Positions 39,324 to 47,956 of a stretch of DNA of 47,956 nucleotides are shown here, piece by piece. The notes beneath the pieces were generated by a model. It was not told the origin of the DNA, ran no database searches, and was given only the letters and a program-made list of their open reading frames with translations. The stretch spans positions 1 to 47,956 of the forward strand of contig JBHICC010000019.1 of NCBI GenBank assembly GCA_046759385.1, given 5' to 3'. Every line of letters starts with the position of its first letter. Position 1 is the stretch's first letter. Made by a program: the position numbers and the translations under genes. The DNA comes from JBHICC01 sp046759385 (GTDB lineage: Bacteria; Pseudomonadota; Gammaproteobacteria; Acidiferrobacterales; SPGG2).

Positions 39324-40871
39324 ATGAACGACAATTTGATCATCTTTGATACAACCTTGCGCGACGGTGAGCAGAGCCCGGGCGCATCGATGACTCAGGA
39401 TGAGAAGGTACGTATCGCGAAAGTACTCGAACGGATGCGTGTGGACGTGATCGAAGCCGGCTTTCCCGCCGCAAGCCCCGGAGACTTCGAAGCGGTAAAG
39501 GCCGTCGCCCAAGCCATCACAGACAGCACTGTTTGCGCACTGGCGCGTGCCCATGATGGCGACATCGAGCAAGCAGGTGAGGCTATTAAGCCGGCGAAAT
39601 CGGGGCGCGTGCACACTTTCATCGCCACATCACCGATTCACATGCGGGACAAGTTGCGAATGGAACCGGACGAAGTGGTGGCACGCGCAGTCGCGTCAGT
39701 CAGGAAAGCGCGACAATATGCCGAAGACGTCGAGTTCTCTCCAGAAGACGCCGGGCGCTCGGAGACAGACTTTCTTTGTCGGGTGTTGGAAGCGGTGATC
39801 GACGCAGGCGCGGGCACGGTGAATATCCCCGACACTGTTGGCTACAATTTGCCGAGTCAGTTCGGTGCGCTCATCGCGGAGCTGATGGAACGTGTGCCCA
39901 ACTCTGACAAGGCCATTTGGTCAGTGCATTGTCACAACGATCTGGGCCTCGCAGTTGCTAACTCGCTGGCTGCGGTTATGCGGGGCGCACGGCAGGTCGA
40001 ATGCACTATCAATGGGCTCGGGGAGCGCGCTGGCAATGCATCGCTTGAGGAGATCGTTATGGCGGTACGCACTCGCCAGGATGTGTTTGTCTGCGATACG
40101 CGTATCGATACGACGCACATCGTGCCGGCCAGTCGCATCGTATCTAATATTACTGGTTTCCCCGTGCAACCCAACAAGGCAATAGTGGGGGCCAACGCGT
40201 TCGCGCATGAATCGGGCATCCACCAGGACGGTGTCATCAAGAAGCGGGAGACCTATGAAATCATGCGTGCCGAAGACGTGGGTTGGTCCGCGAACCGCAT
40301 GGTCTTGGGTAAGCACTCTGGCCGGAATGCTTTCCGCCAACGCCTGGCGGAGCTCGGTATCGAGTTCAGGACCGAGGAACAAGTCAATTCGGCTTTCGCG
40401 CGTTTCAAGGATCTGGCTGACAAGAAGCATGAGATTTTCGACGAAGATCTTCAGGCGCTCGTGACAGAGGAGGGACTAGAGCATGCTAACGAACATCTGC
40501 GGCTCGTATCTTTGAAAGCCTGCTCACAGACTGGCGAGATCCCTCAAGCCTCGGTTGCGATTGCCGTCGACGGTGATGAGAGGCACGCGAATGCGGCAGG
40601 CAGCGGCCCGGTTGATGCAGCGTACAAAGCGATCGATAGCGTCGTGCAGAGTGGAAGCCAGCTACAACTCTACTCGGTCAGTAACATAACCAGTGGCACT
40701 GATTCGCAGGGTGAGGTGACTGTCCGACTGGAAAAAGGTGGTCGTATCGTGAATGGTCATGGCGCGGATACTGATATCGTCATCGCCTCGGCCAAGGCGT
40801 ACGTTAACGCCTTAAACAAGCTGGTAGTGCCTGTCGAGCGCACACATCCGCAGTCGGGACAACCTATCTAA
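39324..40871 (+). CDS. leuA: 2-isopropylmalate synthase
   Basis: LeuA condenses 2-oxoisovalerate with acetyl-CoA, the first committed step of leucine synthesis. The 515-residue product is the long form. The catalytic barrel opens with IFDTTLRDGEQSPGASM and includes the metal-binding HCHNDLGLAVANSLAA and GIHQDGVIK. The C-terminal leucine-binding regulatory domain spans about residues 390-510. GGCGGAGG precedes the ATG by about 10 bases. It ends the ilvBHC-psd-pssA-leuA block and has its own leader upstream. Confidence 0.97.
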   Translation: MNDNLIIFDTTLRDGEQSPGASMTQDEKVRIAKVLERMRVDVIEAGFPAASPGDFEAVKAVAQAITDSTVCALARAHDGDIEQAGEAIKPAKSGRVHTFIATSPIHMRDKLRMEPDEVVARAVASVRKARQYAEDVEFSPEDAGRSETDFLCRVLEAVIDAGAGTVNIPDTVGYNLPSQFGALIAELMERVPNSDKAIWSVHCHNDLGLAVANSLAAVMRGARQVECTINGLGERAGNASLEEIVMAVRTRQDVFVCDTRIDTTHIVPASRIVSNITGFPVQPNKAIVGANAFAHESGIHQDGVIKKRETYEIMRAEDVGWSANRMVLGKHSGRNAFRQRLAELGIEFRTEEQVNSAFARFKDLADKKHEIFDEDLQALVTEEGLEHANEHLRLVSLKACSQTGEIPQASVAIAVDGDERHANAAGSGPVDAAYKAIDSVVQSGSQLQLYSVSNITSGTDSQGEVTVRLEKGGRIVNGHGADTDIVIASAKAYVNALNKLVVPVERTHPQSGQPI

Positions 40872-40942
40872 AGCAAGGGGACGCACTGTTGCACCTTTCT
40901 CTGCGGTCCTAGCAACTGGGGGACCTATAAGGAGCGACGATC

Positions 40943-41176
40943 TTAATCGAGTTTCTCGTGGGCGGGTTTTGTCGCGTCGTGAATTGTTTCCTTGGCGCCT
41001 TCGATAGCCTGTTCAGTGCTCTCGCGCACAGCCTCCACAACCTTGTCCTTGATATCAGGCCGTTCGAAAGGATTGCTCCATAACGGTTCATCTCGCCCGA
41101 AATTTATACCCAGTGGAAAGGCGACGACCGAGCCGATAATAAGGCCGAGGATGAACGTTCGCGTCTTGTTTTTCAT
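40943..41176 (-). CDS. Small membrane protein of unknown function
   Basis: This 77-residue product has an N-terminal membrane helix (TFILGLIIGSVVAFPLGINFG, about residues 6-26) followed by a charged amphipathic segment (DIKDKVVEAVRESTEQAIEGAKETI). The layout is similar to YtxH-like proteins but I do not recognise a named family. It lies alone on the minus strand between leuA and the uracil-DNA glycosylase gene. Support for it being real comes from the coherent helix-plus-amphipathic layout and the lack of any competing gene on the other strand. Confidence 0.65.
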   Translation of the reverse strand: MKNKTRTFILGLIIGSVVAFPLGINFGRDEPLWSNPFERPDIKDKVVEAVRESTEQAIEGAKETIHDATKPAHEKLD

Positions 41177-41304
41177 AGGACCGAGTCAATCTCTGCAGAA
41201 GAATTATCATAACAAGTGAGACAGGGACTTGCCTAGTTCATACGGCCGTCGAATGGTACTGGCCCGCCCTTTGTATTGGCCGTGTCACGGGGTATCCTAA
41301 CACT

Positions 41305-42039
41305 ATGGATCGGCGTGGCTCGCTCCGTAGGCAATACCTTGAGGCGATGGGCATTCAAGTTTGGGAACGTCGCCCACAACCGAACCCCACCTCTAACCAC
41401 ACCTCTCCGGTCAGTCAAGAGCCGGCACTTGAAACAGCACTCCATGAGTCAACGGACATGTTTCCGGCCGGCGACGGTGATGTTGCGGCAATGGACTGGA
41501 ACGAGCTCGAAACCACCGTCTGCGAGTGCGTTCGGTGTCCGCTGCACAAGGGCCGCACACAGGCCGTTTTTGGTGTGGGTAGCCGACAGGCACAGTGGAT
41601 GTTCGTTGGTGAGGCTCCTGGAGTAGAGGAAGATCGGCAAGGCGAACCTTTTGTCGGGCGCGCGGGACAGTTGCTCAACGCCATACTTTTAGCGCTCGGC
41701 CTGAAACGCGAAGACGTGTACATCGCTAACGTCTTGAAATGCCGCCCCCCTAAAAACCGCGATCCTCAGATCGAGGAAGTGGATCGATGCGAACCCTTTC
41801 TTGTCCGGCAAATTGAGTTGATTCGGCCGCAAATCATCGTCGCACTTGGGCGTCATGCTGCGCACAGCCTGTTGAAAACCGAGTTACCGCTGAGCAAACT
41901 GCGTGGCCAGCGTTTGAGTTACCATGGCATTCCGTTGATCGTGACGTATCACACAGCCTACCTGTTGCGAAATCCTGTGGACAAACGCAAGGTATGGGAC
42001 GACTTGTGCTTGGCGAGATCGGTGGTCGGGGAAGCATGA
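41305..42039 (+). CDS. Uracil-DNA glycosylase, family 4-like (Fe-S)
   Basis: These enzymes remove uracil from DNA. The 244-residue product has the active-site motif GEAPGVEEDRQGEPFVGRAGQ split as GEAPG and GRAGQLLN, and the second motif HTAYLLRNP near the C-terminus (often HPAYLLR). The family's Fe-S cysteines appear as CVRC, KCRPP and DRC, the last two 15 residues apart. The first 65 residues (RRQYLEAMGIQVWERR and a Pro/Ser-rich linker) are an N-terminal extension found in proteobacterial members. Its stop overlaps the rimI start (ATGA). Confidence 0.92.
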   Translation: MDRRGSLRRQYLEAMGIQVWERRPQPNPTSNHTSPVSQEPALETALHESTDMFPAGDGDVAAMDWNELETTVCECVRCPLHKGRTQAVFGVGSRQAQWMFVGEAPGVEEDRQGEPFVGRAGQLLNAILLALGLKREDVYIANVLKCRPPKNRDPQIEEVDRCEPFLVRQIELIRPQIIVALGRHAAHSLLKTELPLSKLRGQRLSYHGIPLIVTYHTAYLLRNPVDKRKVWDDLCLARSVVGEA

Positions 42040-42539
42040 GTGCTGTACTGAAAGAGCCAATCGTCGCACTGCGCCGGATGTTGGAGCGCGACCTGCCCGT
42101 TGTTATGGCGATCGAGCAGGCTTCCTACGAGTTTCCCTGGACGGAATCCATATTCCGTGACTGTCTACGCGTCCGTTACCAATGTCATGTCTACGACAGC
42201 GGTCAGAATTTACTTGGCTACGGTATCATGTCTCTGGGTGCCGGGGAGTGCCACCTGCTCAATGTTTGCATCCATCCCAAATACCGCACTCGTGGTTTAG
42301 GGGCGCGGCTGATCCATCGTTTGCTCGAGCTTGCAAGGGGGGAAAAAGCCGAAATCGCGCTGCTCGAAGTGCGCGTGTCGAACACCGCTGCTCACCGCTT
42401 GTACGCCCGGATGGGTTTCAGCGAAATCGGATTGCGCGAGAGCTACTATCCGGCGCGAAATGGTCGTGAGGACGCGTTAGTGCTGGCTAGAGATCTCTCT
42501 CTTCCGAACGAACCGCTGCAGGTCTCTGGATTCCGCTAG
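42036..42539 (+). CDS. rimI: Ribosomal protein S18 alanine N-acetyltransferase RimI
   Basis: RimI is a GNAT enzyme that acetylates the N-terminal alanine of ribosomal protein S18. The 167-residue product has the PWTESIFRDCL segment, the acetyl-CoA loop VCIHPKYRTRGLGARLIHRLL (Q/RxxGxG/A type) and the C-terminal block NTAAHRLYARMGFSEIGLR with YY before the end. The ATG at 42036 overlaps the glycosylase stop by four bases. Its TAG (42537-42539) shares a CTAG palindrome with the stop of convergent valS. Confidence 0.93.
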   Translation: MSAVLKEPIVALRRMLERDLPVVMAIEQASYEFPWTESIFRDCLRVRYQCHVYDSGQNLLGYGIMSLGAGECHLLNVCIHPKYRTRGLGARLIHRLLELARGEKAEIALLEVRVSNTAAHRLYARMGFSEIGLRESYYPARNGREDALVLARDLSLPNEPLQVSGFR

Positions 42540-45469
42540 CGATCGAGCCCGCGAATTTTTTCAAGCTGCGCGTCGATTTCTTTCAGTGCGGTTTCAAACT
42601 CGGTGACACGCCGACGCTCTTCCTCCACGACGTTGTCAGGCGCACGCTCTACGAAATCTGGGTTGGCGAGCTTGTTACGCGCGCGATCAAGGTTTTCGCT
42701 GATCTTTTCCTTTTCCTTCGCGAGTCGCTGCTCTTCCGCCTGCTTGTCAATTAGCGAGCCGAAGGGCACAAAAACTTTCAGGTTACCAACCAACGACGTT
42801 GCCGAGGCTTCAACAGAAGCACCCGATTCGAGCCAGTCGAGTGTCTCTAGTCCAGCTAGAGATACGACGTAGCTGCTGCTACGTTCAAAGTGCTCCCGGT
42901 CGGCGTTCGCACCATCATGGCCGGAGTCATCAACGGGTTGTAGCAATGCTCGCAGTCGCTTTCCGGGAGCGATATCCATCTCACCGCGAATGTTTCGCAC
43001 ACCGGTAGTAACCGCCATCGCCCACGTCACTGTAGCTGTTGCCTGTTGATCGATCCTCTCTGGCTCGGCTTGGGGGTAAGGCTGGGTCATGATGGTATCG
43101 CCTTGCTTGCCTGACAGTGGTGCGACGCTTTGCCAAATCTCTTCAGTGATGAAAGGCATGATTGGATGAATCAAACGCAGCAGCGTCTCGAGCACCCGCA
43201 CAAGCGTTCTGCGCGTACCCCGCATAAACTCTGGGGAACTCGACGGATCGCTGAGTGTCACTTTGGACAGCTCCAGATACCAGCTGCAATACTCGTCCCA
43301 GACGAAGCCGTAAAGTACCTGTGCCATCAGATCAAAACGGTACCCTCTTATCGCTGTTTCCACTTGATCTTCCACTTGCTGTAAGCGCGAAACGATCCAG
43401 CGATCGGCATCAGTCAATGCGAAATTTTCGTTCTTAAGGCCACAATCATGTCCCTCTGTGTTCATTAACACATAGCGCGCGGCATTCCACAGTTTGTTGC
43501 AGAAGTTGCGATTGCCCTGGATGCGCCCTGTGTCGAAGTTAATGCCGCGGCCCTGCGTGGCGAGACTTGCGAAGGTGAAGCGCAGGGCATCGGTGCCGTA
43601 CGCGGGGATACCGTGGGGAAACTCTTTGCGGGTGGCCTCCGCGATCTTCGGCGCCATGGCCGGCTGCATGAGCCCGGTCGTGCGTTTCTCGACCAGAGTT
43701 TCCAGGTCAATGCCGTCGATCAAGTCTAAAGGATCCAGAATATTGCCCTTGGACTTCGACATCTTGTCGCCGTGTGCATCGCGCACGAGGCCGTGTACAT
43801 AAACCTCGCGGAACGGCACGTCCCCAGCGAACTTAAGCCCCATCATGATCATCCGCGCGACCCAGAAAAAGATAATGTCAAAGCCTGTGACGAGAACGCT
43901 CGTGGGATAAAATGTGTTAAGTTCCGGCGTCTGCTGCGGCCAACCGAGTGTTGAAAATGGCCATAACGCCGATGAGAACCAGGTATCCAGAACATCCGGG
44001 TCCTGCGTGAGTTGTATGTCCGGCCCTAGTTGGTGCTTCTTGCGTACCTCGGACTCATCGCGCCCCACGAAGACATTGCCGGCCTCGTTGTACCAGGCGG
44101 GAATGCGGTGCCCCCACCAGATCTGGCGCGAGATGCACCAATCCTGGATGTTGTGCATCCACTCAAAGTAGGTTTTGGCCCAGTTCTCCGGTACAAATTT
44201 AATGTTGCCCTTCTCTACAGCCTCAATCGAGGGCTTCGCTAGCGGCTCTGCACAGACGAACCACTGACCGGTAAGGTATGGTTCAATCACGGCGCCCGTA
44301 CGGTCGCCGCGTGGCACCTTCAGCTTGTACGGCTCTACCTTTTCTATGAGCCCGGCAGCCTTCAGGTCGTCGACGATTTTTGCCCGCGCCTTAAATCGGT
44401 CCAGTCCGCGGTAGGATTTTGGCAGCAGCTCATAAGTGGCTTTTCCTGCGATATCCGTGTCAGCGTGCACTGTCCCGCGCGCGTCGGGTGCGCGATGTCC
44501 GAACGTAAAGTCGTCCAGGTCGCTCGCTTTAATACGCGCGTCAGAGGTGAAGATGTTGATCAACCCCTGTAGCGGAATCTGCTTCAATTGAGTGTTATCT
44601 TGATGTCGTTGCCACACTTCGTAGTCGTTAAAGTCATGGGCTGGCGTGATCTTTAGGCAGCCGGTGCCAAACTCTCGTTTCACATAGTTATCGGCAATAA
44701 CGGGAATGTTGCGCTCGGCCAAGGGTAGCCGGACTAAAGAACCCACAAGATGGCCGTAGCGCTCGTCCTCAGGATGCACTGCTACCGCTGCGTCGCCCAA
44801 CATCGTTTCTGGTCGAGTCGTTGCTACTACGACGTACCCGCTAGCGTCGGTAAGCGGGTACCGCACGTACCAAAGGTGTCCGTCCTCTTCTTCAGATATG
44901 ACTTCAAGATCCGATACAGCCGTGAGCAATACCGGATCCCAATTAACAAGGCGTTTGCCCCGATAGATCAATCCTTCGTCGTAGAGTCGAACGAATACCT
45001 CAGTCACGGCGCCCGACAGATCCGCGTCCATGGTGAATCGTTCTCGCGACCAATCCAGCGACGCGCCCATCCGCCGTAACTGCTGCGTGATCGTACCGCC
45101 GGACTGCTCCTTCCACTGCCACACACGTTCGATAAAAGCTTCACGCCCAAGGTCACGGCGGGTCTTACCTTCGGCCTCGAGCATTCGCTCGACTACCATC
45201 TGCGTGGCAATACCGGCATGATCCGTCCCTGCTTGCCACAGAGTATTGGCGCCTCGCATGCGGTGATACCGGGTCAGAGCATCCATTAGAGTGTCTTGGA
45301 AGGCATGACCCATGTGCAAACTGCCGGTCACGTTGGGTGGTGGGATCATGATGCTGTAGGGCGGACCAACGTTGCTGGGTGCAAAGTAGCCCCCCTTCTC
45401 CCACATCCTGTAGAGGCGTTGCTCTAGGCTGTGAGGGTCGTAGGTTCTGTCAAACTTGCTTTCGGCCAT
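42536..45469 (-). CDS. valS: Valyl-tRNA synthetase
   Basis: ValS charges tRNA-Val and edits mischarged threonine. The 977-residue class I synthetase has PPPNVTGSLHMGHAF with the HIGH motif at 52-55, the editing domain including VVATTRPETMLGD, and DKMSKSKGNILDP near residue 567. A C-terminal coiled-coil arm is seen in EEQRLAKEKEKISENLDRA. The ATG at 45469 (MAESKFDRTYDPHSLEQ) matches the family start; a GTG at 45514 would add 15 non-conserved residues. The gene follows the acidic protein gene by 163 bases and converges on rimI. Confidence 0.97.
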   Translation of the reverse strand: MAESKFDRTYDPHSLEQRLYRMWEKGGYFAPSNVGPPYSIMIPPPNVTGSLHMGHAFQDTLMDALTRYHRMRGANTLWQAGTDHAGIATQMVVERMLEAEGKTRRDLGREAFIERVWQWKEQSGGTITQQLRRMGASLDWSRERFTMDADLSGAVTEVFVRLYDEGLIYRGKRLVNWDPVLLTAVSDLEVISEEEDGHLWYVRYPLTDASGYVVVATTRPETMLGDAAVAVHPEDERYGHLVGSLVRLPLAERNIPVIADNYVKREFGTGCLKITPAHDFNDYEVWQRHQDNTQLKQIPLQGLINIFTSDARIKASDLDDFTFGHRAPDARGTVHADTDIAGKATYELLPKSYRGLDRFKARAKIVDDLKAAGLIEKVEPYKLKVPRGDRTGAVIEPYLTGQWFVCAEPLAKPSIEAVEKGNIKFVPENWAKTYFEWMHNIQDWCISRQIWWGHRIPAWYNEAGNVFVGRDESEVRKKHQLGPDIQLTQDPDVLDTWFSSALWPFSTLGWPQQTPELNTFYPTSVLVTGFDIIFFWVARMIMMGLKFAGDVPFREVYVHGLVRDAHGDKMSKSKGNILDPLDLIDGIDLETLVEKRTTGLMQPAMAPKIAEATRKEFPHGIPAYGTDALRFTFASLATQGRGINFDTGRIQGNRNFCNKLWNAARYVLMNTEGHDCGLKNENFALTDADRWIVSRLQQVEDQVETAIRGYRFDLMAQVLYGFVWDEYCSWYLELSKVTLSDPSSSPEFMRGTRRTLVRVLETLLRLIHPIMPFITEEIWQSVAPLSGKQGDTIMTQPYPQAEPERIDQQATATVTWAMAVTTGVRNIRGEMDIAPGKRLRALLQPVDDSGHDGANADREHFERSSSYVVSLAGLETLDWLESGASVEASATSLVGNLKVFVPFGSLIDKQAEEQRLAKEKEKISENLDRARNKLANPDFVERAPDNVVEEERRRVTEFETALKEIDAQLEKIRGLDR

Positions 45470-45632
45470 TGGCATTTGCGGCCTGACGAAAAAGAACGGG
45501 AAAGGTTCGCTCACCTTTCCCGCCCGTCGTGACCGATGTGCTTTACATCAGTTGCGCTAATCCTGCCTCGCATGCTCGGAAACGGTGGAACGCCAGGGCT
45601 TGCCTTTGGCGTCAGGCCCTCGTCGGAGCTTG

Positions 45633-47936
45633 CTAATTGTCCACATCTGACCCCTGTTGTTCCAGCGCTTCACGCAGTAGATACTGCAAACGATCGATAG
45701 TTACTGGACTCAATGTGCGTTCGCCACACTTACGTAACTCCATATTAAGTTTCGCGACAACCTGAACGGCTAAGTTGCGCGGGTCGCCACGTGCCTGCTT
45801 GCGGGGCGCCTTGCTGCGCTTTGTAACTTTGTCGGCAGGCATTTTCGGTTTGGGAACCGTTTTCTGAGTAACTGTTGCGGCGCCCGGCCGTGTCGTCGCG
45901 CGCTCGTTAAGGCTAGGTCCCGCCACCACCTCGTCTAGAATCGGTATGTCTTCCATGCTTGGCGCTTTAGCTGACGGCGAATGTTTGGTACTCCGCGCAG
46001 CGTGCTTTGAGTCGAGACTAGGCGGAGGCTTCGCTTTGGGCGGTCGTGATGGCGGTTGCAAATCGGGCTTGGCGAGCGGCGTCGAAGGGCCTTCACGGCG
46101 GGAACCCTTATTGGGCGCAAGCGATTGTGTGTCAGGTGGCGCGCCCAGATCTATGAACTCGGACTCAGACGCCTCGGCGTCCGCGTTTTCGGAAAACAAT
46201 GGACCCGTATTCGATAGCGACAGTGGCTCGCTTGGTATTTGCTGATCCTTTGCCCCAGCCGTCGCGTCGGACCTCACAGAGGTATCTTCATCCTTGGACT
46301 TCTGTGTGCCGCGGTCCCCGAAGTCGATGCCGGGCATCTTGAGTGACTCGGACTCGTCTCTCGGTGCCGCGGCTGGCACGCTAGCGTGGCGGCGATCGGG
46401 TGTCTCGGTCGACTCGGTGACCGTTTCGGTTGTCGATGCCGAATCCAGGCTGTCCGCAGGGGTCTCGTTCCCGGGTGGCAATTCCTCGCTCCTTATGGAA
46501 TCTGTCGCGGGTTCCTCCACAGGTGCCGCTACGTCATTCTCTGGAGTTTCTGCACTGTCTTTTTCCGTGAGCCCCTCCGACAGCTGTTCACCACCGGGGA
46601 CCTCCAATGCATCAAGCAGCGCAGGCTCCTCTGCTGTGTCCTCTGCAAATAAAGAGCTCGTATCTGCAGACCGGGTGCCGATTTCGCTGATATGCTTTTC
46701 CGCAAGGTCGTCATCCACTTTACCTTCGCTAGGTTCAGACACGTCCAGCTCAGCCTCGATCCCGCCTTCGATAGGCTCGGAATCGTCCAGCTCGGCGTCG
46801 ATTTCGCCCTCGATGGGCTGAGACTTCTCAATCTCGCCTTGTATCGGGCCGAACTCGTCCAGCGCCAGCGTTTCAGCGTCTACTGGTGGCAGCTCCAGTG
46901 ATTCCGCTTCCGGCGCCGTTGGAACGCCACCACTCTCTAAGATTAGTTCGGAATCAGCCAGTTGACGAGCTGCCTGTGGTTCCGGCAGCGTGACCTCTGT
47001 TGAACGAGTATCGCCAACATCTTGGTCGGAGGCGGTGAGCTCGTGGGTTTCGATCGGTCGTCGAAGGGTCGGGTCCTCGAAAATAAACGCCTGCTGAATC
47101 GGCGGTGGGGCTGACAAGATGTCAATGATCTCAAGCGTTGACGCCTCCATGAAAGCAGGCGCCTCAACCTCATCGAGCACATCCTCGGGTTGCTCGACAC
47201 CGTCGGCGTCCTTGGCGAGCTCAATGGCGTCAACTTCCTCCTCCACGCCAGCGGATACATCGAGGTCGATCTCGTCAGGCTCCTGAGCGTCCATGTCCAG
47301 ATCAACGTCTGCGGAGTCGGGCTCGGCTGCAACGTTGGTCTCGTCCGTCGTGATTTCGTCACCCACAGCTCCTTGCTGCTCTATATCCGCTGTCTTCTGG
47401 TCCAACCCCTCGAGTGTGATTTCGGCTGGCTGATCCTCGGAGTCTGCGATTGCCCCGGTCTCATTGTCTTCCATGACCGTATCGACGTCAGTCTCAATAA
47501 CAATGTCTTCTGATTCCTCACTCACCTCGGAGTCAGCAACCGAGGGCACGCCAGAGGCTTCTGTTGATTCGTGCGCGGGCGGAGTAGCCGAAACCTCAGC
47601 TTCGACAGACTCGTCGACTGGTTCTGCAGGGATCGCCTGGTCACCTTGCGTTTCACCGAGCTCGTGGTCCAGCAAATCGTTAAGCGAACGCAGCAGTTGG
47701 CCAGTATCCAGCGCTTTCGGTGCTGAGCCCGGGAGAGTCGAGGGCGGAGCCTCCGGTGTGTCTATGGTCGCAGGGCTTTCCGTACCCTCCCCGGGCGTGT
47801 TCGGAGCGCGCTCGCCGCTGCTAGACCGTGCGCCTTCGAGCTCATGTCGCACCATGTCCTCCAGTGACTTGCGCACCTCCTCAAGCGTGTGCTTGGGGGA
47901 TGGTTTGTGCCCTTGATTGTCGCCGGTTTCTGTCAT
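45633..47936 (-). CDS. Large acidic, probably disordered protein of unknown function
   Basis: I do not recognise this 767-residue protein. Residues 1-100 hold two similar helical stretches, VRKSLEDMVRHELEG and LLRSLNDLLDHELGE. Residues 100-600 are dominated by Glu, Asp, Ser, Ala and Pro and are probably disordered. They include three to four imperfect copies of a 14-residue unit (SEPIEGEIDAELDD, SEPIEGGIEAELDV, SEPSEGKVDDDLAE) encoded at 46690-46860. From about 610 the chain turns basic and Pro/Lys-rich, with the hydrophobic motif IPILDEVV. It ends in a likely folded block, NLAVQVVAKLNMELRKCGER then VTIDRLQYLLREALEQ. No signal peptide or membrane helix is present. It lies upstream of valS, where holC is usual in gammaproteobacteria. 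Function unknown. Confidence 0.8.
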   Translation of the reverse strand: MTETGDNQGHKPSPKHTLEEVRKSLEDMVRHELEGARSSSGERAPNTPGEGTESPATIDTPEAPPSTLPGSAPKALDTGQLLRSLNDLLDHELGETQGDQAIPAEPVDESVEAEVSATPPAHESTEASGVPSVADSEVSEESEDIVIETDVDTVMEDNETGAIADSEDQPAEITLEGLDQKTADIEQQGAVGDEITTDETNVAAEPDSADVDLDMDAQEPDEIDLDVSAGVEEEVDAIELAKDADGVEQPEDVLDEVEAPAFMEASTLEIIDILSAPPPIQQAFIFEDPTLRRPIETHELTASDQDVGDTRSTEVTLPEPQAARQLADSELILESGGVPTAPEAESLELPPVDAETLALDEFGPIQGEIEKSQPIEGEIDAELDDSEPIEGGIEAELDVSEPSEGKVDDDLAEKHISEIGTRSADTSSLFAEDTAEEPALLDALEVPGGEQLSEGLTEKDSAETPENDVAAPVEEPATDSIRSEELPPGNETPADSLDSASTTETVTESTETPDRRHASVPAAAPRDESESLKMPGIDFGDRGTQKSKDEDTSVRSDATAGAKDQQIPSEPLSLSNTGPLFSENADAEASESEFIDLGAPPDTQSLAPNKGSRREGPSTPLAKPDLQPPSRPPKAKPPPSLDSKHAARSTKHSPSAKAPSMEDIPILDEVVAGPSLNERATTRPGAATVTQKTVPKPKMPADKVTKRSKAPRKQARGDPRNLAVQVVAKLNMELRKCGERTLSPVTIDRLQYLLREALEQQGSDVDN

Positions 47937-47956
47937 CGCAGCACACCAAGACGACG

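Noticed and set aside
45590..45612. ACGCCA/TGGCGT inverted repeat between the acidic protein gene and valS
   Set aside because: Loop of eleven bases and no T-run in the minus-strand direction; not convincing as a terminator.
46294..46821. Plus-strand Ser-rich open frames opposite the acidic protein (also 47464-47916)
   Set aside because: These arise because acidic Glu/Asp codons read as Ser-rich sequence on the other strand; no start signal or domain was seen.
1..47956. CRISPR arrays, insertion sequences, prophage or integration sites
   Set aside because: No regularly spaced direct repeats, transposase or integrase genes, or tRNA-linked junctions were seen anywhere in the window.

Overview
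This 48-kb window looks like chromosomal backbone of a gammaproteobacterium. The gene order is typical of that class: secA-argJ-mutT, then coaE-pilD-pilC-pilB; truA-trpF-trpB-trpA-accD-folC-SPOR-cvpA-purF-metZ; cysS next to ppiB-lpxH; ilvB-ilvH-ilvC-psd-pssA-leuA; and rimI facing valS. The outer-membrane lipid gene lpxH shows a Gram-negative cell. Methionine is probably made by direct sulfhydrylation (metZ). IlvB resembles the betaproteobacterial type, so a deep-branching gammaproteobacterium (Chromatiales- or Acidiferrobacter-like) is my guess; the genus cannot be fixed from sequence alone. No rRNA, tRNA, insertion sequence, prophage or CRISPR array was found, and every large gene reads through without a frameshift.

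Layout. 1-5133: tail of an unknown gene, secA, argJ and a mutT/ThiE-like fusion on the plus strand. 5135-9649: coaE, pilD, pilC and pilB on the minus strand (coenzyme A and type IV pilus assembly). 9650-12391: a divergent promoter region, then a rubrerythrin, a two-cluster Fe-S/CCG protein and a DUF3501 protein, apparently one peroxide-response cassette behind a PerR-like operator. 12392-17007: topoisomerase IV (parE, parC). 17142-29496: a doubly membrane-anchored TAXI protein, then a long run of tRNA-modification, tryptophan, fatty-acid, folate, division, purine and methionine genes and a glycerate kinase. 29537-30830: lpxH and ppiB on the minus strand. 30831-31190: a palindrome-rich gap. 31191-34118: gltX and cysS. 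34119-40871: branched-chain amino acid and phospholipid genes, with two apparent attenuation leaders, one before ilvB and one before leuA. 40943-42539: a small membrane protein, a family-4-like uracil-DNA glycosylase and rimI. 42536-47936: valS and a long acidic, probably disordered protein on the minus strand.

The most interesting parts are the rubrerythrin cassette with its operator and internal hairpin, the Leu-rich leader peptide before leuA, the hairpin leader before ilvB, the divergent ThiE-like half of the mutT fusion, the orphan TAXI protein, the palindrome cluster at 30852-31141 and the uncharacterised charge-segregated protein beside valS.
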